NCBI GenBank assembly: GCA_002633005.1
Contig: NMRA01000363.1
Span: 344,918 to 408,917, forward strand
Source of the DNA: Phoronis australis
Lineage: Eukaryota; Phoronida; Phoronidae
Reading direction: 5' to 3'
Length of the DNA stretch: 64,000 nt
Shown: in pieces, positions 1-12,000 of the stretch
Numbering within the stretch: position 1 is the stretch's first letter
How the letters are laid out: the number at the start of each line of letters is the position of its first letter
The notes under the pieces: model-generated
What the model saw: the letters and a program-made list of their open reading frames with translations, nothing else
What the model was told of the DNA's origin: nothing
The model's database searches: none
Made by a program: the position numbers and the translations under genes

Positions 1-3000
1 TGAATTTTGATTGAAATCACCAGTGCTGTCTTGCAGTGTTAAGGCAGACATTAAATCTCATTTATATAACTTAAGGATTATGATTTAGGAATATGTGGAG
101 CTACTAAAATTTCAAATGTTTGTCCTTAGTGATAAGCTTGAGTGGCTTTTTGCTTAGCTTTTTAATTCAATACTACCTTCTTTTCAATTTTAAAAGAGGT
201 ATTAAATCAAGGTCGCATTACAATTCACACAGATACAATTATGAATTTCATGATCAACGATGGCATTTTTTCGAGTTTCAGAGAACTTTCCTGCAGATAT
301 TTGTTCCTCTCCCAGTTGCTTAAGGTCTCCAGCAATTTCTTTTTTTGTTTCTAAATGCTAGTTCAATCTACACGAAGCTCAGCAGAACACATAGTCTTTC
401 TTAAAAAGATTGCGAGATCAAGGTTCTCGTTTTGCCAAAAATATGCAAAATGAGACAGTATACTCATTTGGCACGAAACAAGCCACCTAAGACACTGAAA
501 AACACAAGAGCTACTACAGTCACTGAAGGTGTGACAAAAATGTTTAATAAAGTACGTCATATGCGGCTACCTCTTAAAAATGCCCGGTGTCAGCTTTTTC
601 AACTAAAAACAGCATAGAGAGTCAGAGCAAAATTAACAGGATTCCAGCAGAGCAGCAACTTGATATGGATTCTTTTAGTTTCCTTATTATTTTAACGTCA
701 GAGCACCCATGGAAATCTTTTAGATGAATATGTTTTGATTGATCAGTTTTCAAAAAAGTGAGAATTTTTTACAAACACGTTGCATCTCCTGCAAGTTTGG
801 TAAGTAAAAATACCATCTAAGGTTATTTTTATTGGCTGAAAATAGTAATTTTGATGTTACGGACGTTGATGACGGATGTGCAAATTGTCTGTAAAAGTTT
901 GTACCTCCATCAAAACTTTTGGTCAACAGTTTTGAGAAATAAGTTAAAAGAGAATCTGAAATTATTTTAATTTCTATTCAAAACTTTTGACGTGACAAAA
1001 CTTTTTGACACTTGTTTGTGAGACGTACAGCACCATGATATCCAGGAATTGGCTTTTGACCCCAAGAGGTCAAATGATAGTTTTTAGAAAGTTCAGGCTT
1101 CATGTGATTGCACAAATTTGATAATACGGTACAGAAAAATACCGATAATAAGCTAATTTATTACAATAATTAGCATTAGACAGATAAAAACTAGAGTAAT
1201 TTTCTAGAAAAACTGGTCCGTTGAAGAAAAAAATGGAAAGCTACAGGAAATTCAAATATGAGCCCTGAAACTAGAGACTGGGTTTCAGACGACACCAGAA
1301 ATGTCAATCTAGTCACAGTTTTAATTTTTTGTCTCTAGGTTGACCTTTTCACGGAATTATCCAAATAATTTTACGATATTTTTTGAAAAAGTGTATCAAC
1401 ATATTTTTTCCGCTATTAAATCTTTGGTATTTTTACGCTAAACTTTACACGGTAATCTGTACTTGTCAACATGACTATTTTCTCCATTATTTCTCAGGCA
1501 TTTTATAAGCACCCTCCATTAGCAAGTATGGAGGTTTCGTTGCTCTGGTTTATCTGGAGAGTGTAGTGCCCATGGCCAAATACTTGTTTTGTGTGCAAAA
1601 CCAAAAAGCGCGAACTGATGTCATGAAGTAACAATGGGTTTGGTGAGCCATGTCTGGTATCTGCAGGTGGCCTGATCAGTGATTTACTGTAGCTGTCGCA
1701 TTTTACATAGTTGGCATTTGCAAGTTAAATCCACTATTCTTAGCGGGTCACATTTCAGTCTCTCATGTCAGACCACAATTGGAAGTCTCTTTTTAATTCG
1801 TGCAGTTTGCTATCCCCGTCTCCCACGTGCACTTTAATTCATTTTCATTTCTGTTGAATGTTTCATTTTTCTAGTATTTCATACTGTCAATAATACACTT
1901 ACAAGGAAGTCACGCATTTCTACACATATGCGTGAATTTTCACCACTCGTCCTTCTGAACGGCTTTTACCTGAGGATCAAAGTGAGTGCGGTGCCGCAGT
2001 CGGATACAGTTGTGATGATCACATTGTCCAGAGTGAAGAAGAGCCAATTAGTGTAATTAACGGTCCATAAACTGTAGTAAACATCTCTGCCTGTACAAAG
2101 TGGCAAATTTTCAAAACGCATTAACCCATAATTTTTGTTAAAAACGAACACCACGGTGGTATTCAGGTGGAAAAGACAACCACGTATGGTTTTCGATTTT
2201 TAAAAATTGGTGAACCAATAAGCTAAAAACTACAAACATTGATCAGAGTTAACAATATCGTATGGATTATTCTTTTAATATTTTTCAATCTGGTTTAACC
2301 AGATTTTTCGGACTAGGAAACAGTTGTCCTTAACTTGTGCCCACTCTTCCCTTTTATGACTGACAAAAAGCTAGAAAAGTTATGTAGTCTGTGCAACCGA
2401 AATTGCCCAGAACGGTTCAATTTGGCCATCACCATATTTGCACTTTTATATATTTTTATGATTTGAGTTCTTTTATGAGATAAAACTTGAACTATTAACA
2501 TGTTTAAATTTGTTTGCTGTGAAATGTTCAGAGTAGCTGTAGTCTGGAAAGTTGAGGGATGAGTTCACAATAAACCACGGTTTTGGTACTACAAATTTAA
2601 AAAAATAAAATATAAAGATATCAACCAGTTCCCGGTAAAAAAATCAAGTTGCGACAGAAGTATTAAAACTGAAATAATGAAAACTGGTACGAAACATTCG
2701 CTCCTTTGGGGAAGTGTCTTTTTGTGAAGAGAAGCACAAATTAACCTTTTTAGTCATTTTGTAATATTTAAAATGTAGGGTAGTTCCGGGAAACTCGGAC
2801 GGCGGTAAAATTCGGACAAGTCTAAATAAACGTCAAATATATTAACAACCAAGATGCCTTACCACTAAATGTAGCGAGGACAACATATGTCACCAAATCG
2901 CTTCGCGTATCTGTCACCGTGTAAAATTTGCACATTACAATCGGCAAAAAATCACTCAAAAATGCAATAAATGTGAATAAAAATTACTTCAAAGTATGAA

Positions 3001-5514
3001 ATAATATGTTATTTTACTTAAATGTTAGTCTTTTTTCGTCGCAAAATCCGTTTAATAATACTTTGCACGAGTTTTTTTGCAGCGACGTGACCGACATTTC
3101 AAAGCAAAATGGTCGCCGGTAAAAACAACTGGTATTTGATTTTCAACTCAGGAGAAGACTAAACTCTCGAATTTTGGCGTGAAACTTCGTGAACCTGTAG
3201 AAGAAACCCTTACGCACGTTATTACGTAAGTATTTTTCACTTTCGTGGTCTTAAAAGTTGAAAAAGTTGCCAGTTCCCGCGACCTTCAACTTTGACCTGA
3301 ATTAATTGGTACATTTCCTAATTTGCGCACATAATGAATCGTATTGCGCACTAAAGGGTTCATCAATGAACTATTTCAAACACTTGTTGCAAACGGGCCC
3401 TTCGTCGATTTCTGACAATCCGGCGTATTTCTGACTCACTTCGTAGTTCCGGGTACTGCCGCTAGGGGTGCTCCTTCGAATCGCGGCGAATTTTTGGTTC
3501 CCAAACTAAAGCATTTCAACTTTTCCTGTTGAAAAGTTAATGTAAAAGACACCCAAAAAGTAATTTCTTGTTGTGAGAACAATGATTCTCTCATTTAAGG
3601 TTCTTTTTTCCTATTTTTGCCTCACATTTTTGTAGGTCAGGCCGGCACTAAGACCTGACTTGTGGCCAGACAGGACCACCCATACTGGCAAAGACAGTTT
3701 AGCCAGCATATGTCAAGATAGAAAATGAAAACATTTTAATTTTAGAGTAAACAAGTATTACAACTGTGTATTTCTACTCCAGTGCTGTGTTTTCAACCAA
3801 AACTTTATGTTTACTACCATGAAAAACTCATGCTATCAATATTTTTTTTGAATAGATAGTTTTTACAAAACAATTCAGATTCTTCTAGATTGTTATATAT
3901 CTCAGCCTGGCCTATATCTTTCAGGTAACCTTTGTTGGAAAATGCTGTGGACCAAACCAGTTGTTACTTTCTTCATCATTTTTTTCTTATAATTTCATTC
4001 CTGTTTGTCAGTTTACTATAATACATATCATCATGTCTCAGCTCGCATTTCTGTCTCATCAGACTAGCTCTTGGTCCAGATCCTTCTTCTTTCCTGCTTC
4101 TACCAATTCTACTTGCAGTCAGCAAGTGAGTTTGGCTCAATACCCACTACGATGAAGATGAGGCTCTGCGCACCTTTCGGATAATGGGACGATTTTGGTT
4201 AAGAGAACCTCGAAGTGCTGGAGTGCTCCATATTGTGTATTGGTATTCCACTGACTTAACAACCCCCTTCCTGGAAGATGATACAACTCTGTGAAGTACT
4301 CCACTGACTTAGTGAAAGTGTTTGGCTCCCCCCCCCCTCCTTGAGGATGCCATAAGTCTGTAAGGCACTCCACTGACTTTCGATAGTCAGTGAAAGGGTT
4401 TGGCCCCTTGAAGAGGCCACAAGTCTGTGTAAGGAACTCCACTGATTGTCTGTTTACTTGCAGGTACTCACTGTCAATAATCAGTGAAAAGGTTTGACCT
4501 TCCTTCCTTGAGGATGCCTTGAGAACTTTACTTATCTGCCCATCATACATACCTTTATGTGTTCAGATCAAGACAACTTTGAAAATAAATATTGCAGTTC
4601 TCGTTTCCGGCATAGCATGAACTTTCCTGCATGGCTTAAGACAAGGTCTGCATTTTGTTACATTGTTGTGGAAAGTATGTTTAATTTCTATTTAGTGTGT
4701 GAAGCTTGTATTAAAATTTTTGTTTATCATACTTTTCATCAATACATATTTGAAATGATGTTGTTTATCTTTAATCTTTTAAAGTAATGCATTTTGACAT
4801 TTAAGTAAGTCGCAAACTGCATGTGCATGTCAACAAAAAAAGTCACACAATAATATTAATAATTTGCCCAAACCAATTATGAGATTTCAACTTCCCTGAT
4901 GAAAAATCTTGAAATGATACTAGCTTATTTTTTTTCTTGAGTAATTGTTATTTTATGCCAATTTGGAACGACAAAATTGTACATACTGACTTTTCTTCGT
5001 CGACTTTGTTGACTTGAAGGTCAATATCTTCGCACAGGAATGTCCAATCGGAATGTCCGTTTTTGCAAATTATTCATCATAAAATTTTCTTTGAAATGAT
5101 GTATAACATGTCTGTCTAGGTTACGTAGATTTGTAACCATTATATTTCAAACTCACAAATTTGATTAGACAGAATTTTTACCAAAAAATTTGACACAAAA
5201 ACACAATTTTCTCCGGAACCGTAAGTCCGATTTAAAAATTTTTTGCACCGTTCTTTTAGTCTCGTAGAGAGCTTTCTCGTGATGTATATTACATGCACAT
5301 TTTCTAAAATTTTTGAAAAATGCTGTTCTCACTACTAAATGAAAAGATTATTCACTTCTTTGAACAATAGTGCAATCGATTGGTGATTATTGGACCAAAA
5401 TATAAGCAACTATTAACAACCATTACGGCACTACCCTGTAATTGTTGACGATAACAGTGGCACCTGGCGATAACTTCGATAGGACTGAAGTTGACCGTTC
5501 ATACTGCACCGCAG
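1..5514. other. Gene-free stretch
   Basis: I see no exon, RNA gene or clear transposon end here on either strand. Short open frames are AT-rich and show no family resemblance. The one structured segment is a degenerate tandem repeat near 4.3-4.5 kb, listed separately. A phrase 'gtagttccggg' occurs near 2780 and 3441 in otherwise unrelated surroundings. Confidence 0.5.
4262..4522. repeat. Degenerate tandem repeat, about 3.5 units
   Basis: Units of about 65-100 bases share the phrases 'ctccactga', 'cagtgaaa.ggtttgg' and 'cttgaggatgcc'. Successive copies differ by substitutions and indels, including a run of C near 4328. An open frame across it on the minus strand simply translates the repeat and has no recognisable domain, so I do not call it a gene. 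Confidence 0.55.
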
Positions 5515-5632
5515 CGTCGACTCTGCGCTGTTAAATCCACCTGTTAACTGCGATCCAGGACCGAAGTTAATTAAGCTTTCATACTGACCGCAACCCCCCA
5601 AACCATCGACGCGTCGACGTAAAGGCCCTTTT
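5515..5632 (+). repeat. Dispersed repeat, copy 1
   Basis: The segment with 'gatccaggaccgaagtta', 'catactgacc' and 'cgacgcgtcgacgt' recurs, in opposite orientation and diverged, at about 40622-40730. Two copies 35 kb apart in the same order suggest an old interspersed repeat of unknown class. I could not define its ends. Confidence 0.45.
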
Positions 5633-5675
5633 TGAGTTGTAAAATAGTCGGCCGTGACAGTGGCAGCGCCAGCGG

Positions 5676-5728
5676 TTGTTCGAACCGGCTACATTAGTCA
5701 TTATACATTATGTAGCCGTTTCGAACAA
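5676..5728. repeat. Near-perfect inverted repeat upstream of the GLMP gene
   Basis: Arms 5676-5694 and 5710-5728 (19 bases each, one mismatch) are separated by 15 bases. The arm core is 'gttcgaa.cggctacat'. It lies about 360 bases upstream of the GLMP start codon, so it could be a promoter-proximal palindrome or a small foldback element. The sequence alone does not decide. Confidence 0.6.
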
Positions 5729-6086
5729 GTAAGTAGGCCTACCGAACTAAGTGTGAAGCGTTGGCGTAGCAGTGCACCAATTTTCGCGGGCTGGAGACCA
5801 TGCTGGAGAGTAGCAGGGTATAAATATCGATATTGTCGTTCAACAATTCAAAGGTGTATACAGCACCTCGTATTACTTACCCAGTTTCATCAGATATGTA
5901 AGGAGGTAGATTGGGCAACCTGCTTTTGTCGGACATTTTATAATTCAAGAAAGATCGCGAGCAGCTCGCGAGATTCTAAAAGTAGCAGACGACTTGAAAA
6001 AGCAATATCTAACCACGTGCTTCGAAACTGTAACCTGTGACATCTGACCTATTTATTCACAAAAGTCTATCACATGACTTGACAAA

Positions 6087-9000
6087 ATGGCTGCTCACAT
6101 GATTAGATGCTGTTGTTTTGGGCTTCAGATTTTGCTCGTTATTTTTGTAGTACAGATAGCCAGTGATGACCAGAATTTCTCAAGGACGGTAAATTAACAC
6201 ATAATGACGTGTTTTTTATTGAATTTAGAAGGTTCACGATTGAGAATTATGTGCCATGAATAATATTGTAGATTTTGTAATCACCGTCTCTAGTACCAGT
6301 ACTACTACTAGTACTAGAAATAGAAGTAGCCTAGCGTAGCTGTGCTTAGCTGTATGAAGACTGTCGTCAAAATACAGCTAGGTACCACTGTGTGTATTTC
6401 TTCCATAGACCCCGAAATTGCATGCAACCAGGGTAGTTCTGCTCGTCACCGCGCCGTGAAACTTGCATCAAAATGTAAAGCTAAAGACTGGACGGGGTGC
6501 ATGCAAAATCTGAGATTATCAACCGATTGCCTGTTACAGCCTTGACAGTGCCACCGTCTCGACTGGCAGTAATATAAACTTGGGCTGCTTCGGAAGAATA
6601 AACCAACATATTTACATGCACCTATCCATTTCAAAAACACAGCATCTAGACAAATAATGAAATTAATCATCAATCTTATGAGAATTAAATAAGGCACACA
6701 ATCTTTTGTTTCAAGGAATGTTCTCATAATGTCCACTTGTGATTGGTATCTTGATCTTGTTATTGCCACAATGGAATTTGGTCAATGATATTCTCTCATT
6801 AGTGTTAAGCACAGAGGAGGCAGTGTGGCCTGCTTGATTAAGTGCCCGCTTTCTTTACTCGACGTTGTGGGTTCAAGTCCTACCAGGTCACACTGCTAAA
6901 CCCTTGAGCCAGGTTTCTAGCTCCTCAGCTTGGTTTTAACCATATATTAATAAAGCATAAAAATATTTCCGGGTGATCAGTGCAATGGGCCCACATGTGA
7001 GGCCTGCGCACGTCTGGTACAACGTGTATCAGACCGCCTGCACTTATTTTTTATATTATAAGCACAGAAAGGTATTTTTCTAATTTTAGCTTATTGGTTA
7101 GTCTGAATTTGTTTGGTTGTCAGTGGTCTTTCAGTATCTTTCACTCAAAAGTTATTGTCTGCTCCCAGCACTAAATGTTGTCGTTGCTTGGTAAAATGCA
7201 CTGGAGGGCTGCCTTGTATGGCAGAATAGCTAGGCTCATGAATCAGCTACCAGTGGCATTGCCACTTCTGCTAGTGGTGTCAGGTTTTGGGGATTCCTTG
7301 CGGACATTCATAGCCTAGAGTAATCGTATTTTGTGACGTCGGCAAGAGATATCTGGAACTCAGTATTAGTCTCAAGTGTTTTTGGCGGTCTTAGTATGTT
7401 ATGCATGAACTTGGAATCCTGCATAATCTCAAGATCCATATGGATGAACTTTGAATTGAATATTCATGTGGGAAATCCAGTGAATTTTTTGTTCACTGTA
7501 AAGAATTGTAATTATTGGCCCCATGATCACCCATTTTCTCCTTTAACGTAACTTGTGCGAAAGAATGAGAGGAATAAGTAAGTTAAACCAATTATTGTTT
7601 TATGAGTAAGATCGCCAATAGTTGAAAAAGGATTGGTTAAAATTTACTTTATTTTATTAACATGATTGCAATTTTTATCAAAGTGAACTTGATTAATTGT
7701 TAATTAGAGTGCACTTGTCAAGTTTCCTCGCGTATTCCAAGTTCACGCATTCACACAACAGTTCCTTCAATTCAATTGCAGAAATTGTGTCTCATGAAGA
7801 CCATGCCGTTTGATCTTTGTACAGTTGTGATTTGCTGAGTAGTTAGTCAGAGGTAAATGCTATCTGTCTGTGTATCATTGTTACTGTTCGAATATATTAT
7901 TAAGGTCTGCTATACCGTAATCGTTCGGGTTAACGCCCATGCTCAGTTAACCGCCCATCCCCGACTTTAAGTGGATTTTCGATTTAACCGCCCACTGCTC
8001 GGTTAACCGCCCTCCCCCGATTTTTTGGATTCACCAATTTAACCGCCCAGGGCGTTAACCCGAACGATTACGGTAATTTGTGAATGACATGCTGCCGGGC
8101 AACAAACTGGTTCCCAAGGCAGATCTTTTGGTTCAAGTCCCCTGCTCTGTACATTAAGTTCTCCTCGTGGCTGTCTACTAGTAAGTCAGATGCCCCTTTC
8201 CAGCTGCGATCCTGTGAAACTAAACGGGCACCAAATTCAAAGTATTGTTCCAAGACTCCCCGGCAAAGTTTTTTATGTCAGCTCTCTATGATGGCACCCC
8301 TTGAGAGGGGAAGATTTAAAAAGATTCCGAATATTAATACAAAGTATGTATGTGGTACCCTTTTATGGAGAGTTTTCTGATATGGGAGGACCTTTAGTTC
8401 TAGATGTCTCTATTTTTGCCACATTTTTAACTACTAGTCGGGGATATTCCTAGACTGCGCCTTTGCACCATTATCATGTAAAAAAGTAAAAAGGCGCAAG
8501 TACATTGCAGCATTGCAACACTGTTCCAAAAATGCAAGATTTTTGTCAACTTACTGTCAGTCAGGTAAAACATGACTCTTCTTATTTTGATTGACCTTGG
8601 GGTGTCTGTTTTATATTAAATACCACTTCAATTACACTAAGTCTGCTGGGCACAACTTTTTGAAAAAAGGCACGCTTTTTATCATCAAGTGTTCAAACCT
8701 GGTCAGTAATATTCCCGACTTATTTCTGTGATGATTCTTTACTTACGGTATATCACTCAAAACCAATAGCCAAAACTGCCATGTCTCAAGGGCTGGTGCC
8801 TTTTCACATCTACACATGCAGTACAAACCAGTAGACTAGAAATTGCTTGATATTTATTTTCGTGGAGAAATTTGATGATTGAGAGATAGAATTTCACTTG
8901 TCAACCACATTGTGTGCTAAGTAAGTGATGAATTAAGATTGACTGTGTGAATCATTGGATAGTTAGCCTTCTGAATGTCATTTCAGATCAAGAAAATAGA

Positions 9001-12000
9001 GTTTAATCCAGGCTGTAACATCAGCTTTTGTCAGAATGCGTCGTCCAATGGTAGTCACGTCAACGTGATTCACGTGGAAGCACGGGGTCCCAGGGACAGT
9101 CTCCATTATATAGCCAGCACAGTAGTGACCCCTGTGGTCATTATAGCAAGGACTGTGGGGGAAGGTGCCAAGCTGGTGGTAGATTGGAACAGGTTGCTGA
9201 ATGGTTCCAATGTGGCAGATTGTGTACGACTGGATCAAAAGGTGTCATACAGTGAGGCCATGGTGATTACAAGAGTAAGTTTGGAGTCAATTGTGACAAG
9301 GGAAGTGGAGGACGTGGTAATGTTACTACCAAATGCTATTGCTTGTGTGCATTATTCGTCATTTTTAGGTGATGGAGGACCTTATAAGTCTTTGAAATTT
9401 ACTTCTGTAAGAGTATGTGTTTTCTGAAAGTTGAAAGCTTAGTATAAAATTTGATTTTTGACTTGATACCAATCTGCCATTGACTGGGTCTAGAGATCGT
9501 GTCTTTTTAGTAAAATATGACAAAAAAGAAACGTACATTTATTGTACAGCAGCAATATCATCAACACTGACTTAATTTAGTTTGATACGAAGTCTCAAAA
9601 ATGCTGTTTTGTGTTTCTAATTGATCATTTTGTTTTATTCAGATTTGTAGGGAGTTGTTTAATTAAAATCATGGAAGTGATGATCACTTATGGCATAATG
9701 TATCTAATCCCATTGCAAGAGCACAGCTAAACTATTGTAGTTGTCAGTGTGAGTCATCCAGTAAGTTTTTGTAAGATTTCAGACCGAATTGTTACACATG
9801 TGTATTAGCAGAATTAAAGTGTCCTAGCTCTGGTTTGACTAATATGGTAAAGGGGTCTATTGTTTACATTTCTTTTGAAAACTGTCAAATACATTTATCC
9901 TTGATTTTCAGGTTCAAACTTGAATTGCAGCTCACTTTTCATTTTCAGATGATAGAGTTCAATGACACTGGGGACAAAGCCAATTTGACAGCATCCAATT
10001 TGACATTGTCACACCCCCTGGGTGATTTCAACTGGGCAAAGGCAGAGTTATTTTCCAATGACACCGCCCATCTTATTGTGTTCAATGCCACTTGGAAGCT
10101 CAACACAGACAAGTTTAAGGCAAAGAACGGATCGTTAAATATAAAAGTGAGTTCTTTATTGGATGGCGGGACTTAGGTCATCGCTGACCACTGCTGCAGG
10201 AAAAACTGCTCTGGTAATGAATTTGGCTTCTGCTCAGCACTCGTGACGAGGAATTTCGGACCACTTTTTCTGAATACTTTTGGATTGTACTGTTAATCTG
10301 TAAGCCTATGCTTATAATCTTACTTATGTCGTATCAATTTATCTCCACGATGTAACCAGGTGCGGCATTTTCACATGCAAAAAGCACTACATTATTGTGT
10401 AATATCAGACTTCAAAATTAATAATAAGCGACCATTTCTGCCTTTGATAACTTCATTTTGCTTCCTTTGTCATAAATTTCCCCTTTGCTAAATTAGTTTT
10501 GAGTGGTCTCACGAAATGTTATGATCGTTTCCATGTTGTTTGGCAATTTCAAGTGAACTGACTTGTGGATGAGAGTGTGTCGCTTCCTGCTGACTGGCAT
10601 GCAAGTGCTTTACTGCAGATGGCTCTGTAAACTGTGTCATAAACCCTTGAGTACAACAAACAGGAGTACTGTAAATGTTATAAAGTTTGAGACGCAATAT
10701 TGTAGGCAAATGAAAATTTATTTTGTTGAATTTTCGAACTGAAATAACTAAGAACGTTGAGCATGGTTTGCACAGTGTATCAAAATTACAGTATTTTTTA
10801 ATATTTAGTTGTAGCAAGTCTGAGTGGTTAGAAAAATGCTAAGTTTAGCAATTATTTTTGTCTGAAGTTGAAGATTATTTAAATGTCATTAAATGGCAAT
10901 ACTGTATAAATTGTACATCTTGTTCACATTTCTCACCGACAGGTGAAGGTTTATGGCGACACTGGGAGGCCAGACAAACTACCAAGACTAGCGACCACGC
11001 CTAACATGTCGCAGGTGGAGTTTGAATTAGACAACTTCACCAGCACATGGAATGGTTCACGGTTTGCTCTCGAGATGGTGCTGATGACCAACGACAAGGA
11101 TGATCCGACCAAATTAGAGGTGTTGAACTCTATTGATGATGAGCACTCTCCTGGGGTGTTTGAGGTACGTCACATGGTGTGGCATCCCAAGTCGGATATT
11201 AAGTCATCCAGGCTTGATATATCATCAACAATGAAACGTTTTGGTGACACTGAAAGTTCTCATGAAAGATTGAGTGGAAATGTCTCACCATATTGGTGTG
11301 ATTTGCCATTTAGGGCATTTGATTAAAAATATCGATGGACATACATTGTACAGTGTATGCAAATTTTTCAAAAGTGGATATGCTTCTGCATAGTATCTGA
11401 ACTGCTTATTTGGGTAACTATGAGGTAGTTGTATTTACATAAGCCATGTCACAGTCAGGTACCACTTTGCAAGTGACCTCTCTGTACTGTTCAACCGGAA
11501 TCAGTAAAGCTCTTGTGAAACAATATAGATCCAGTTTGGTCAGAGCGAGTTTGACAATCGTCTTCAGGAGGTTATTGTTTCTGTGCAGGGTATGGTGTAG
11601 TCCAAATTGATAGAAAGTGCTCCCAAAATTTTTATAATACAGTCCTTAGGCTAGTTGTTTCATGTATAATGCAAGATCTATTAAGTGTACATGAGCAAAA
11701 TGAACACCATTAAAAGGTGAATGGACATCTGTATAGAAATTTGTTTCACGAGAGCATACCTTTTCTGAAACACTATCTGTTCACTATTTTTGTTACATTT
11801 ATTTGTTCGGTACAACGTCATTTTGACATTTTGGATCCAGTCATATAAAATTAATTGCCAAATTAAAAGTGATAATAATTAGGCCAGATTTGCGTAGTGC
11901 TGTAAATTACTAATCACTTCAAAAGTTACTACTTAAGTAATGACGTACTCAATCTTGTAACCTTCTCAACTTCCCGGGAGCATGCAATGGGTGCAACTGT

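Noticed and set aside
4137-4550. 137-residue minus-strand frame
   Set aside because: It translates a degenerate tandem repeat and shows no domain, splice context or codon bias.
5654-6040. 128-residue plus-strand frame just upstream of GLMP
   Set aside because: It spans a palindrome and GC-rich promoter-like sequence and has no family resemblance. It would overlap the presumed GLMP promoter.
6821-6895. Functional tRNA gene
   Set aside because: The end stem and T arm pair, but the D and anticodon arms do not, and extra bases separate the T stem from the acceptor strand. A SINE head explains it better.
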